Below, piece by piece: positions 16,977-25,893 of a DNA stretch of 64,000 nt. Location: the NCBI RefSeq assembly GCF_000759675.1, contig NZ_BAWM01000046.1, positions 45,563 to 109,562 of the forward strand, in the 5' to 3' direction. Below the pieces are notes generated by a model, which was given only the letters and a program-made list of their open reading frames with translations, searched no databases and was not told the origin of the DNA. This stretch comes from Neobacillus niacini (GTDB taxonomy: Bacteria; Bacillota; Bacilli; Bacillales; Cytobacillaceae). The position numbers and the translations under genes are program-made. Within the stretch, counting starts at the first letter, position 1. Every line of letters starts with the position of its first letter.

Positions 16977-17290
16977 GATCCGTCTGCAAAGAATGAATTC
17001 GGTGTACCATTACAACAAGTTCAATATTCTTTTAGTGATAGAGACCGTCAAACAGCTAACTTAGTTGCGCAAGGAAATAGTCAATCTGCAGATGCTATGG
17101 AAGTGACTCTTGATGAGTCTACTTTAGTTCTAAGACCGCCTGGCGCAGTTATGCATGAATCTTCCACATGCAGAATGGAGGATGACCCCGCAACTTCAGC
17201 GACAAATCGTCACGGTCAAATACATGGTGTTCAAGGTTTGTATGTAGCGGATAATAGTGTTCTTCCTACCCTGACAGCAGCTGGAGGTAA
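16977..17290 (+). pseudogene. C-terminal remnant of a GMC-family oxidoreductase gene
   Basis: The frame starting at 16977 reads DPSAKNEFGVPLQQVQYSFS and later RPPGAVMHESSTCRM and GVQGLYVADNSVLPTLTAAG, the conserved C-terminal segment of glucose-methanol-choline oxidoreductases including the His of the active site. There is no N-terminal FAD domain, and homology stops at about 17290, where the last motif (NPTLT-helix) should continue. The junction at 16955-16976 directly abuts the carboxypeptidase stop, suggesting deletion. Confidence 0.75.
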
Positions 17291-17333
17291 AAATGACCGT
17301 ACAGTAGAGTACGGCCGAAAGGAAAAAGCAATT

Positions 17334-17447
17334 CTATTTTACTACTATAACAGCAGAGGAGTCTGATTTTTTTACGGGTAGGAGTTTATCGGAAACAACA
17401 AACAAAATGATAGCTCCACCTGCTATCATGAGACCGAGGTATGAAAT
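17334..17447 (-). pseudogene. Last membrane helix of a lost transporter gene
   Basis: A minus-strand frame reads SISYLGLMIAGGAIILFVVS, then DKLLPVKKSDSSAVIVVK and a stop, as in the C-terminal helix and tail of an MFS-type transporter. No upstream domain. Low certainty of family. Confidence 0.4.
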
Positions 17448-17516
17448 AGAAGGGGAGGGGTAACCTTTTCACCTCATTATCTGTTATCCATGATGAGTGT
17501 GTGTGTGATATGGTAA

Positions 17517-17556
17517 AAAAAGAAGCAGAAATCCATTGATTTCTGTTTCTTTTTAT
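17517..17556. terminator. Bidirectional intrinsic terminator
   Basis: AAAGAAGCAGAAATC pairs with GATTTCTGTTTCTTT, with T tracts on both sides. It ends the L,D-transpeptidase transcript. Confidence 0.8.
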
Positions 17557-17564
17557 GTTGGATA

Positions 17565-19007
17565 TTAATAAATCACAACCGGATCGTATTGGCTGAGATT
17601 ATTATAAATGGATGCCATCACACTGGGAGGGACGTTGACACAGCCGGCAGAACCTGATGATTGATAGGCATTACTTGCCCAATTTGTCCGCCAGCCGGCA
17701 TCGTGGAACCCTTGGCCATCATTCGTAAACGGAGCCCAGTAATTTACCGGCTGTTCATAACTTCCTTTCCCAACTGCAGTGCCCCGAAGGATGGATGGCG
17801 ATTTTTTATATAGGATGTACCAAACACCTGGATGTGTATCTTCTCCTGTACTTCGTTTACCTGTCACTACATTCGTTGTGACGGCCAATTTTCCATCTTT
17901 ATAAATCCAAATCCGCTGTTCTGCAATCGATACTTCCGCATACGTGTCGCCAATGCCATTATTTGTAGTTCTTTCATATCCGATTTGCTCATAGTCCCAA
18001 CCATTTCCATAAAGATTGGAAGCATCTATCGAGGTTTCTCCTTTTTCAAACGCTTCCTGAACACGTCCCGCTTCATTTTCAACTTTTAATGCCCAGCCAA
18101 AGCCTTTTCCTTTAACCGATATGACCGAACCTGAATGGGTTTTGAAGGTGAAATCTTTATTTAAAGTAGATTGGGTATTGTTAATTTCAGCAATCTTATT
18201 TTGTATAGAATTTGCTTCGATCGTAACCTGTAAGTCTTTTGACAAAGAGGCATTTTGAATCAGCTCGCTGGCTTTTAAAGAATATACTTTATCTTGTACT
18301 TTATAATCCACCGTTTGTTGAAGGAATTCCTGGAGTTTTTTCTCTTGATTTTTTACAACCGGACTGTCCTCTCTATTTGGCTGTATGTATACAGGATTCA
18401 AATGGATTTCGCTGCTATATATCTGTTTCCGATAATCCTCTAATAGACTATCGACATCATATTGTTCTCCATCCACGCTAGGGGAGAAGGCAATTTTTCC
18501 TTGTTCCAAACGGGCCTGTGCATCCTGGGGCTCTTTTAAACTCTTATTCATGGTAATTAGTTTTTCTTCTACCAGCTTTTGCAACGTTTGGTTTCGATAT
18601 TGATCCATATCTTCCGCAATCAAAGAATATTTTTTCTCCTTTGAGGATGGAAAAAACGTCCACTGGCTTTTCAATAATTTCTTAACACGAGGCAGATCTT
18701 TATCTGTAAATCCCATTCGTGAATCTTTTTCATCTAAAAGTTGTTGTTCCCCGACAAAGACGGAATTTTTTAATTGGGATGCTTTTAATTTTTTTAATGC
18801 TTGTTCAGCACTCAACCCGCCGACTTTAACATTATTAATCATCACATGTGAATTAAATTGAGTTGCCTGAAAATAGCTAATGGCCCCAATAATAAGTACA
18901 ATTGCAATGAAAATACTAATGGCAATAAATTTTGGATTTGACAGCAGTTTGAATGAGTTCCCGTATTTTTTATCCATTTCCTCCATTCTTGCATTTGCTG
19001 TGCTCAT
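17565..19007 (-). CDS. L,D-transpeptidase (YkuD) with PG-binding domain, membrane anchored
   Basis: 480 aa from the inner ATG at 19007, six bases after GGAGGGGG; the ATG at 19013 is too close to that site. One N-terminal membrane helix (IAISIFIAIVLIIGAISYF, about 30-50) is followed by an extracellular PG_binding_4-type region (about 60-340) and a C-terminal YkuD domain (about 355-480) with the catalytic GSAGCVNVPP cysteine motif and the upstream FHDAGW His. It forms 3-3 peptidoglycan cross-links or attaches proteins to the wall. Single gene with its own terminator. Confidence 0.9.
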   Translation of the reverse strand: MSTANARMEEMDKKYGNSFKLLSNPKFIAISIFIAIVLIIGAISYFQATQFNSHVMINNVKVGGLSAEQALKKLKASQLKNSVFVGEQQLLDEKDSRMGFTDKDLPRVKKLLKSQWTFFPSSKEKKYSLIAEDMDQYRNQTLQKLVEEKLITMNKSLKEPQDAQARLEQGKIAFSPSVDGEQYDVDSLLEDYRKQIYSSEIHLNPVYIQPNREDSPVVKNQEKKLQEFLQQTVDYKVQDKVYSLKASELIQNASLSKDLQVTIEANSIQNKIAEINNTQSTLNKDFTFKTHSGSVISVKGKGFGWALKVENEAGRVQEAFEKGETSIDASNLYGNGWDYEQIGYERTTNNGIGDTYAEVSIAEQRIWIYKDGKLAVTTNVVTGKRSTGEDTHPGVWYILYKKSPSILRGTAVGKGSYEQPVNYWAPFTNDGQGFHDAGWRTNWASNAYQSSGSAGCVNVPPSVMASIYNNLSQYDPVVIY

Positions 19008-19239
19008 AAACATCCCCCTCCGGATTGGTAACCCATCAATCCATGTCTTTCAACATTAAAACTGATGCATTGCCACCTGAATTTTTGAATTTAATTGTCT
19101 ATTTTTTTACAAATTTATTTTACTAAATTTTGGAGTGGAAAATTGTAAAAATTTGTATAAGAATAAAATATTTAATATGCTTTTGTCCTATATTCATGCT
19201 CACTTAAGAAAATTTAATAAAAGGTTCATATGCGCCTAG

Positions 19240-19431
19240 CCCGTTGTTCTTTTTGTCCCATTAGCACTTGCCATACAATCTTCTCTTATCGCCAACATTT
19301 TCTTGCTTCATTTTTTCGTCGATCATTCCTTACTTCCATTAGCCACTATACTTGTTATTGTTTATGGGTATATGTTGTTCTATTATAGAAATAACTTCTT
19401 AAGTATCTTTGAGAAAAAACCTTCACGTTAA
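19240..19431 (+). pseudogene. Fragment of a hydrophobic membrane protein gene
   Basis: A 63-codon plus-strand frame with no start codon (preceded by TAG) encodes two hydrophobic helices (LALAIQSSLIANIFLLHFFV and LATILVIVYGYMLFYY) and ends EKKPSR. It looks like the 3' end of a membrane-protein gene whose 5' part is lost. Family unknown. Confidence 0.4.
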
Positions 19432-19491
19432 ATAAGAGTAATCAACTAATGTCCAAAGTGAAACAATTCATGAATAGGGAGGAAAACAGAA

Positions 19492-20583
19492 GTGCAAGAA
19501 AAGAAAGTTACATGGTTAGAGCTTTTTTATGATTTATTATTCGTGGCGTCTGTTTCGGTTGCTACCCATGTTTTACTTCATGTTGAAGACGGATATATAC
19601 ATGCAGAGTATTTAATAAAGTTTGGGTTGATTTTTATTCCAATCTGGTGGGCTTGGGTAGGGCAAACCATGTTTGTGAACAGGTTTGGACAAGATTTGTT
19701 TCATCAACGGCTATTTTTGATCCTACAAATGTTCTTTGTCCTAGTCATGACATCAAGCTTATCGGTTGATTTTGATACATATTATCTTTCTTTTTTAATT
19801 GGTTATATCGGATTGAGAGCCATAACGGCAATCCAATATCTTGTTGTCCGGCGCTTAGAAACGGGTTTTCGTAAAGAGGCAGCACAATATTTGGGAAGGT
19901 ATTTTTGGATAGGAATCATTATTTCATTATGTTCACTGTTTTTTGATACTTGGGTCCGATATGTTTTATTATATTTTGGTATTTTTATTGATATTATGGT
20001 CCCAGTGTTTGGCAGAAGGTATTTAGTAAAAGTGCCCACTAATACGGCACATTTACTGGAGCGATTTGGTCTATTCACTATTATTCTATTTGGTGAGTCT
20101 CTTATCAGCACCCTTGCGGTCATTCAACCTACACAAGGAGATTGGAATTCAATCGGATTTGCGGTTATTTCCTTTATCCTAATCATAGCGATGTGGTGGC
20201 AGTATTTTGATAATGTAGAAAAGAAAGTAGACAAGTCGATCCAAACTGCAGGCCAGACCATTATATACGGTCATTTGTTTATTTTAATGTCGTTGAGCAT
20301 GATCGCAGCATCCATTAGACTATTGTTATTACATGAGGTCCACTATTTATTTATCCAATATTTCGTTTATGGCTCTGTATTACTTTATTTCTTCTCCACT
20401 ACTTTTGTTTTCCATCAATATAGACATCAGCACCACAGATTGAAAATATATCATTTAGGATTATTTTTAGGGATCTTAGCTTTCTTTTTTATTATTAATC
20501 TGATTTTTTCAGTACCAAATATTATAGTCATAGGGGAAATAACCTTGTTTTTTATCGTTTATGCTAAATTAACTACAACTTAA
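19492..20583 (+). CDS. Low-temperature-requirement protein A (LtrA) family membrane protein
   Basis: 363 aa starting at a GTG; AGGGAGG lies about eight bases upstream. The N-terminal signature VTWLELFYDLLFVASVS and FGESL in the middle are typical of LtrA. About ten membrane helices span the protein, with charged loops (RYLVKVPTNTAHLLERFG). First described as needed for growth of Listeria in the cold; molecular function is unknown. Appears monocistronic, with a terminator at 20697-20738. Confidence 0.88.
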   Translation: MQEKKVTWLELFYDLLFVASVSVATHVLLHVEDGYIHAEYLIKFGLIFIPIWWAWVGQTMFVNRFGQDLFHQRLFLILQMFFVLVMTSSLSVDFDTYYLSFLIGYIGLRAITAIQYLVVRRLETGFRKEAAQYLGRYFWIGIIISLCSLFFDTWVRYVLLYFGIFIDIMVPVFGRRYLVKVPTNTAHLLERFGLFTIILFGESLISTLAVIQPTQGDWNSIGFAVISFILIIAMWWQYFDNVEKKVDKSIQTAGQTIIYGHLFILMSLSMIAASIRLLLLHEVHYLFIQYFVYGSVLLYFFSTTFVFHQYRHQHHRLKIYHLGLFLGILAFFFIINLIFSVPNIIVIGEITLFFIVYAKLTTT

Positions 20584-20696
20584 CTAAGGCTTTATTTTAG
20601 TGATACTCAAGCGGTGTAAGAGGGTGAGGATATTCGTTGCTCCTTAATAAACAAGCCGTCACAATTTGGTGTATTAAAGGCATAAAGATCAGATTC

Positions 20697-20738
20697 TTAG
20701 AAGTCCTCAGTCCTCTTGGTGAATTGAGGGCTTTTTTT
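20697..20738 (+). terminator. Intrinsic terminator
   Basis: AGTCCTCA pairs with TTGAGGGCT, followed by TTTTTTT, about 115 bp after the LtrA stop. Confidence 0.65.
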
Positions 20739-20817
20739 ATTCTCTTACGAACCTGAATTGCCTACGGTTACTATAAAGGTGGGGAGAAACTTGGCTATTT
20801 TTTAAAAAAAATTTGTA

Positions 20818-20865
20818 TTGCATAGAATGGAAATACCCTGTTATATTTAGTGTAATATTACACTA
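20818..20865 (+). promoter_or_regulatory. Sigma-A promoter with an 18-bp perfect palindromic operator
   Basis: TTGCAT (20818-20823), an 18-bp spacer and TATATT (20842-20847) form a promoter. Directly downstream, TAGTGTAATATTACACTA (20848-20865) is a perfect palindrome that would cover the transcription start. This arrangement is that of a repressor-controlled promoter; no regulator gene is adjacent. Confidence 0.65.
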
Positions 20866-20876
20866 TTGGGGTTGAT

Positions 20877-22364
20877 TTGTTGAAGCCATCACTAATAAAT
20901 AACAATAAACAGGTAATACATAAAAATCCATGGTTTCTTGGATTTGTAGTATGTATTTTTGTTGTCTTCGTGTCATTAAATATCCCTATCGAAAAAAGAA
21001 AATATGGCCTCTCACAGAGCAATTTGACAACAGATTATGCAGGTCTGCTTCCAGAACGGATCGAAAGAATCGTAAAAGTAGGAGATCGGACCGAATTACA
21101 AAAAATGGTGAAGGAAGCGAATGAAAAGGGCCATCATATTTCCATAGCTGGACTGCAGCATTCCCAAGGCGGACATACCTATTACAAGGATAGCGTAGTA
21201 TTGGATATGAAGACATTCAATAAAGTCCTGGAAATAGATAAACAGCATAAAACAATAAAAGTAGAAAGTGGAGCTACGTGGGAAGATGTTCAGGAAGCGA
21301 TTCAACCATATGGGCTAGCTTTAAAAGTCACACAGTCACAATCGATTTTCACCATAGGAGGATCACTCTCTGTTAATGCTCATGGGCGGGATATTCGCTC
21401 TGGCCCAATGGCTGGAACAGTCAGGGGAATGACCATCTTGACTCCGACAGGGGAGATTAAAACAGTAACTCGGAATGACTCTGAGGAATGGATGAAGTAT
21501 GTGTTTGGCGGCTATGGCTTATTCGGTGTCATTTTAGATGTCACTTTAGAATTAACGGAAAATGACGTTTACATAATCCATACAGAAGAACTTAAAACAA
21601 ATGAGTATGAAGCCTATTTTGAAAAACTGTTAAGAAATGATGATGCATCTATGCATTATGCAAGAGTAAGTGTTGCTCCGAATTCCTTTTTGAACGAAAT
21701 GTATGTAATAGATTACTTAAATACGGGAAAAAAGGATCATCAAACGCCGCTTAAAAAAGAGCGCGGTGCCCGGATTGGTAAACTGGCACTGGATATAGGC
21801 CGGCAAGGCGGGGTGTTAGAGGATCTTTTCTGGGAAAATCAAAAGCTGCTGATTAAGTCACTCGACGGAGACAAAATTACTCGAAATAACGCAATGCGTG
21901 GGAATTCTGTATTTATGGAATTTACTAAACCTGGTCGGGTAGAAGTTCTGCAAGAGTTCTTCATCCCAGTGGAGCAGTATGAAGAATATATTAGTGATTT
22001 AAAAAGATTTCTCCCAGCTAATGATAACAATGATGATTTTAAAATTCATAATATTACTGTTCGTTATGCTGCAAAGGACGACTACACTTATTTGAATTAT
22101 GCCAAAGAAGATATGTTTGGACTCGTCATTTTAATCCAACATGGCTTAAAAGAAAAAGAGATTAATAATGCGAAAGCAATTATTCAAGGATGGACGGATT
22201 TGACACTCAAGCACGGTGGGGTATATTACCTCCCGTATTATCCTTATCAAACAAAAGAACAATTTAGAAAGAGTTATCCAAAGTGGGAGAAGTTTCATGA
22301 AGAAAAATTAAAAAGAGATCCAAAAGTTGTTTTTCAAAACATCTTTTATGAATATTATTTTTAA
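20877..22364 (+). CDS. FAD-dependent oxidoreductase (PCMH/VAO type), membrane-tethered
   Basis: 495 aa beginning at TTG (20877 or 20880) after a weak TTGGGG. A single N-terminal hydrophobic helix (WFLGFVVCIFVVFVSLNI) anchors it. The FAD-binding PCMH domain (about 60-230) shows GLQHSQGG, VESGATWEDV and GGSLSVNAHG. The C-terminal part is substrate-binding and unassigned. Family members oxidise alcohols, sugars or lactones; the substrate is unknown. It forms an operon with the membrane protein 14 bp downstream and is preceded by a palindromic operator. Confidence 0.8.
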   Translation: MLKPSLINNNKQVIHKNPWFLGFVVCIFVVFVSLNIPIEKRKYGLSQSNLTTDYAGLLPERIERIVKVGDRTELQKMVKEANEKGHHISIAGLQHSQGGHTYYKDSVVLDMKTFNKVLEIDKQHKTIKVESGATWEDVQEAIQPYGLALKVTQSQSIFTIGGSLSVNAHGRDIRSGPMAGTVRGMTILTPTGEIKTVTRNDSEEWMKYVFGGYGLFGVILDVTLELTENDVYIIHTEELKTNEYEAYFEKLLRNDDASMHYARVSVAPNSFLNEMYVIDYLNTGKKDHQTPLKKERGARIGKLALDIGRQGGVLEDLFWENQKLLIKSLDGDKITRNNAMRGNSVFMEFTKPGRVEVLQEFFIPVEQYEEYISDLKRFLPANDNNDDFKIHNITVRYAAKDDYTYLNYAKEDMFGLVILIQHGLKEKEINNAKAIIQGWTDLTLKHGGVYYLPYYPYQTKEQFRKSYPKWEKFHEEKLKRDPKVVFQNIFYEYYF

Positions 22365-22378
22365 TAAAGGAGCCTCGG

Positions 22379-22906
22379 ATGAAGAGTTTGAGTGAACGCT
22401 ATGTCCCTTTGGTTGTATCGGTCGGTCAGGTTGTCATTTTTCCATACTATATCCTTTGGTTAAAAGAAGCCTCACTGACATTTACCTTATTTACCTGGTT
22501 TTTTGCCTCTTTTTCTTTTAGTGCTGCCATGGGATATCGTCTTTTCCAAGCTGGAAAAAAGCCTGCCAATTCGTATATCCCTTATATTTACCTGGGGGTG
22601 GGTTGTGTTTATATACTAGTAGGGAATATAAGAAGTTCATTTGAAGTTCTTCCTTATATGGCTCTATTATTTCAGGTTATTTTGGGATTCTTACAAGGTT
22701 ACCATCACGCGTGGCATATCGAGCAGAATGCCTATCGTTTACACGCCATTAATCACTATCTCCTAGTTGGGGTGATTATGGTTGGGCTTTCCTTTGTAAA
22801 AATAATCTCCCCGATCATCTTCATTACTACCTTTGGGGCTATTTTATTCATTTGCGGGATAGGGTTAATATTCATGAAAAAAGAGGACAGAGCTGTTTCA
22901 AATTGA
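22379..22906 (+). CDS. Integral membrane protein, operon partner of the FAD oxidoreductase
   Basis: 175 aa with about five or six hydrophobic helices; AAAGGAG lies seven bases ahead of the ATG. Conserved-looking polar features are HAWHIEQNAYRLHAINHY in the middle and a basic C-terminus (MKKEDRAVSN). No family recognised. The histidine-rich loop could coordinate a metal or haem and pass electrons from the neighbouring FAD enzyme, but this is speculation. A strong terminator follows. Confidence 0.7.
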   Translation: MKSLSERYVPLVVSVGQVVIFPYYILWLKEASLTFTLFTWFFASFSFSAAMGYRLFQAGKKPANSYIPYIYLGVGCVYILVGNIRSSFEVLPYMALLFQVILGFLQGYHHAWHIEQNAYRLHAINHYLLVGVIMVGLSFVKIISPIIFITTFGAILFICGIGLIFMKKEDRAVSN

Positions 22907-23008
22907 GGTACTACGAAAATCAAATCTGATATTATTTAGAATTTGCAGTTTGCGTTGCTAGGTTACATTTCATAATAGACCCAAAATTTTAATATAGAAG
23001 ACTTCTTA

Positions 23009-23054
23009 AATAATACCTCCTTCCAGTTTATGAATGGAAGGAGGTATTATTTTA
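23009..23054. terminator. Strong intrinsic terminator
   Basis: AATAATACCTCCTTCCA pairs exactly with TGGAAGGAGGTATTATT, then TT. The plus-strand arm also looks like a ribosome-binding site, but no gene follows. Confidence 0.85.
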
Positions 23055-23277
23055 GCCAATTTAAATCATTCACAAATGTTGTTTTATCAATGTTTGTTAA
23101 TGGTTTTTATTTTGGTAAAAGAGTACATCATATCATTTATAACTAAACAGGTAAGTGATAGGTAACAGGGAATTATTTTGTCATGAAATCTTAACATTTT
23201 TACAAAAAACCATATGACTGTTTTCTTCTTTTAAATCTATATAGAAAATGAAAGGAATTTAATTAGAAGAAGGGACA

Positions 23278-23673
23278 GTGGTTGAAGATGGCAAAATATC
23301 GAATGGTGAATTAGATAAAATTAATCAATTAAAGATGAATGATCACAAGTCCTTACAGCAGGCGTTGTCAGATATCTATGAGGCATCATGGGAGGATCAA
23401 ATAACACTGAGAAGTGCAACAACGGGCATTAAAAAGCTCGACGAAGTGACGGGAGGCTTTCAGGATGGAGAAGTGACGATCTTTGCAGCAAGACCAACGA
23501 TGGGAAAAACTGACGTGATGCTTCATTTTGCAAAAATATCAGGTTGGGCAGGTTTCCTGCCACTCGTCTTTTCCCTAGAAATGCCTGTAAAGCTTATAAC
23601 CTCCCGATTAATGGCTTCGACAGGGGGCTTTAACCGTGCAAAAATGCGGGGTCCGAAAAGAATGCTAAATTGA
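23278..23673 (+). pseudogene. Truncated DnaB-like replicative helicase
   Basis: 131 aa of the RecA-like core of DnaB: TTGIKKLDEVTGGFQDGEVT, the Walker A AARPTMGKTD and FSLEMP are present, then the frame ends after MASTGGFNRAKM at an early stop. The N-terminal domain and all motifs after Walker A (Walker B, DnaB-H3/H4) are missing. Probably a prophage or plasmid leftover. The start is a GTG in a poor context; the frame is open a few codons further upstream. Confidence 0.7.
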
Positions 23674-23773
23674 GGATCAAGAAGAAAAGGGTCTTATCCT
23701 TGCATAACCTTCCATAAGTCCTTTAAAGGACTAAAATCCAGGACGAATAAATCTAATAGCGAGGTGTTATTGC

Positions 23774-23980
23774 ATGTTTGTGAAAGATGTTTACCTGGAT
23801 TGCTTACGTTTTGAAGATTCTTCATTGGACCATTACATCCACCATTTACTTGCAGTGAAGAAAATTAAATTAGATGACGACATATCCAAAATAGACTTAG
23901 AACAAGCAGACCATCAGAAAGTAAAGGAATTGGTTCAAATCAATGTATTAGGTTTTCAAAAGTTGGCATCTACTCATTGA
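23774..23980 (+). CDS. Hypothetical small acidic protein
   Basis: 68 aa (MFVKDVYLDCLRFEDSSLDH...), hydrophilic and helical, with GAGGTG seven bases before the ATG. No domain recognised. It sits 100 bp after the truncated helicase and may be from the same mobile source. The similar base composition and lack of a terminator between them agree with that. Function unknown. Confidence 0.55.
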   Translation: MFVKDVYLDCLRFEDSSLDHYIHHLLAVKKIKLDDDISKIDLEQADHQKVKELVQINVLGFQKLASTH

Positions 23981-24524
23981 AGATGAACCAGAAGGTTTTT
24001 GTCTTTATCTTTGCAGTCAGCAAGCAAGAAGCAATCCTATTCTATACCAAAACATTTCATCATATCCCATAGAACTGTCACGTATATTCGCTAGATTTCG
24101 AGCTCGCTAGAAGAAATGATGTGAATTCGTTTCGGGACATGAGAAAGGAATTCAGGAGTTTTCCAGCAATAGAGGGGTATTTTAAGAGGGTTGGATGAAA
24201 GTGGAAGAGATGGAACAAACCCATATCTAGTTTAAAGACGCCGAAGACTAAATTATCCTAGGGAAGGTGAATACAGAACTGGCTCGACCCCGACCACCGG
24301 TATCTGATTCTTACGAAAAAAACGAGAATGTTCTTCATATCAAGTTTATAAGATTTCCTGCTACGGTGAGGCTCTTTTTTTGTTGTCCTAAAAACCGTCA
24401 ACGAATTAGTTCTAATATTACGCACCTGTTAATACACAGTGGAGGTATGAGAGACGATGGCCAGGAGCAAGAACGCGTTGGATGAACGGAAAATCCGGAT
24501 TATGATTATTACTATTCATATAAA
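23981..24524. other. Gene-poor stretch with degenerate ORFs
   Basis: No convincing gene. A plus-strand stretch (about 24085-24195) reads DMRKEFRSFPAIEGYFKRVG then stops and looks like decayed coding DNA. The ORF at 24267 lacks protein-like features. A well-placed ribosome-binding site (GGAGG, about 24441) precedes two tiny frames (ATG 24448 and 24457, the latter MARSKNALDERKIR) that run into the next terminator. GACCACCGGTA at about 24291 recurs at about 7549 and, in altered form, at about 26588. Confidence 0.35.
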
Positions 24525-24552
24525 AAAACAGAGTGGTCCACTCTGTTTTTTA
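24525..24552. terminator. Perfect bidirectional terminator
   Basis: AAAAACAGAGTGG pairs exactly with CCACTCTGTTTTT. T runs exist on both strands; on the minus strand it follows immediately after the stop of the remnant at 24550-24705. Confidence 0.85.
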
Positions 24553-24705
24553 CATGGTATCTCGTGTAAGTTCCTGGAGCTCATCTGTAAATAACAACTT
24601 ACAAAGTTTAACGCTAAGCTTAATAGATTTATTAGTATCTAATTCCGCTGCGGATTCAGGACCTAATAGCGTAATCCCATCTACATTAGACTTTAATAAT
24701 ACTAT
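24550..24705 (-). pseudogene. 3' end of an unidentified gene, probably frameshifted
   Basis: A 51-codon minus-strand frame (SNVDGITLLGPESAAELDTN, later LLFTDELQELTRDTM) ends exactly at the terminator, as real genes do. No start codon is present; a one-base shift near 24694 would join it to LNSIIK in another frame. Family not recognised. Confidence 0.45.
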
Positions 24706-25024
24706 TCAATCTAATTAATTATGAGCAGGAATGAGAAAATTTAAATTAGAAGATTTTAAAATAAGAGTCTGAGGTAATTGTAGTAGGTGGATCAAGAGCA
24801 AATTCTTGTGAAAAGATTACCAAATAGGATAGTTTTGCCCCTTTACAGCCCAAATGCAACAAGGAGACTGACATGATCATGCTTGTATACAAAATGTTTT
24901 TTCATTCAGTTAAATACAGAGAAAATCTATTTAATACGATAAAAAGAATGGGTTGATTTTTTACGGATAACAATGAATACATTGAGTATTAAAATTAAAT
25001 GATAAATTATTTGTACATGTGTAT

Positions 25025-25471
25025 TCATTTTTCTTTAAGAATTGTCACTGAATAACTCGAGAATACTTTTTGTACGTCTGCTTGTGCAACTCCGAAGAAA
25101 AATCCAAAATCTCCTAAAAGTGTACTGTCAACACTTGACTTTACAAAAACGGTGTAAACCAATTGTTGATTTGATAAAACAATAATACTTGAGTCAGTTG
25201 CCTGAACATTAATTACTTCTGGATTTTCGAGTTCAAATTCTTGCGAATGAACAACAGCATCAGTTGGGCTTGTCCCTCTAACGATTAAAACAGTGACATT
25301 TGTTACCTTTTGAACTGGGGGATCAATCATAAGCACCGCAGCTAAGTGTACTTTTTGATATCGAGCATTTGATACCTGAAATGTAAGGTCTGCAAAGAAT
25401 TGATAATCGCCCTGTAAGAAAGATGGTTTAACGACGTCTTTGGAAATCTCTCTTAATTGAATAGTTGGCAT
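25025..25471 (-). CDS. Beta-rich protein of the spore-appendage cluster
   Basis: 148 aa from the ATG at 25471 (MPTIQLREISKD), eight bases after AAAGGATGA; the longer frame starting at 25546 overlaps the upstream gene. The protein has no signal peptide and no cysteine, and its alternating hydrophobic pattern suggests a beta-sandwich. It follows two Ena-family genes 42 bp downstream on the same strand, so it may be an accessory, tip or anchoring protein of the fibre. No family recognised; role inferred from position only. Confidence 0.65.
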   Translation of the reverse strand: MPTIQLREISKDVVKPSFLQGDYQFFADLTFQVSNARYQKVHLAAVLMIDPPVQKVTNVTVLIVRGTSPTDAVVHSQEFELENPEVINVQATDSSIIVLSNQQLVYTVFVKSSVDSTLLGDFGFFFGVAQADVQKVFSSYSVTILKEK

Positions 25472-25512
25472 TTTTTTCTTCATCCTTTCAATTTTATTTG
25501 GAGTGTATTGAA

Positions 25513-25848
25513 CTAAACCAAAACGCGTTTGTACAAAGTAATACAATACCTTCCAATTGTTCCTGCATCACCAAAAAGAATGAAAAAGGAACTAGGAAAA
25601 TTGTTTGCAGAGATAGAAGTTGAGTCTCCATCGTTAACAGCTGGAGAAAATACAAAGCCGTTTTGTGTGAATACAGCAATTTGTGCTATACCAGTTGTAA
25701 CAGAAATTTCAAATGTCCCTTGGAAATAATCATCAACTGGACCAGCCCAATATAAATTATTTCTTGCGTCGAAAATTCCACAAATTTCTTCAGTTATGAT
25801 TTGGGCTTGAGGACAGCAACAGCAATTTCCATTTCCTGAATTACACAT
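25513..25848 (-). CDS. Ena-family (DUF3992-like) spore-appendage subunit
   Basis: 111 aa. An N-terminal connector with four consecutive Cys (GNGNCCCCP, about 8-12), a Cys in EEICGIF (about 23), and a C-terminal IGRYCITLYKRVLV with another Cys. In Ena1B the connector CC pair bonds to a Cys after VxDKV and a Cys in the last strand (FCMTI), so the same cysteine layout is present here. These subunits self-assemble to disulfide-linked pili on endospores. AAAGGAGAG precedes the ATG. Tandem with the homologous gene at 25894. Four connector Cys may indicate the L-type (Ena3-like) rather than S-type; not certain. Confidence 0.75.
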   Translation of the reverse strand: MCNSGNGNCCCCPQAQIITEEICGIFDARNNLYWAGPVDDYFQGTFEISVTTGIAQIAVFTQNGFVFSPAVNDGDSTSISANNFPSSFFILFGDAGTIGRYCITLYKRVLV

Positions 25849-25893
25849 ATCATTTCTCTCCTTTTCAAAATTATGAATTGACTAAATATAATT

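Noticed and set aside
24448..24600. Possible small acid-soluble spore protein start (MARSKNALDE) after a good ribosome-binding site
   Set aside because: The similarity is only ten residues; the frame then becomes hydrophobic and reads through a terminator. Not enough for a feature.
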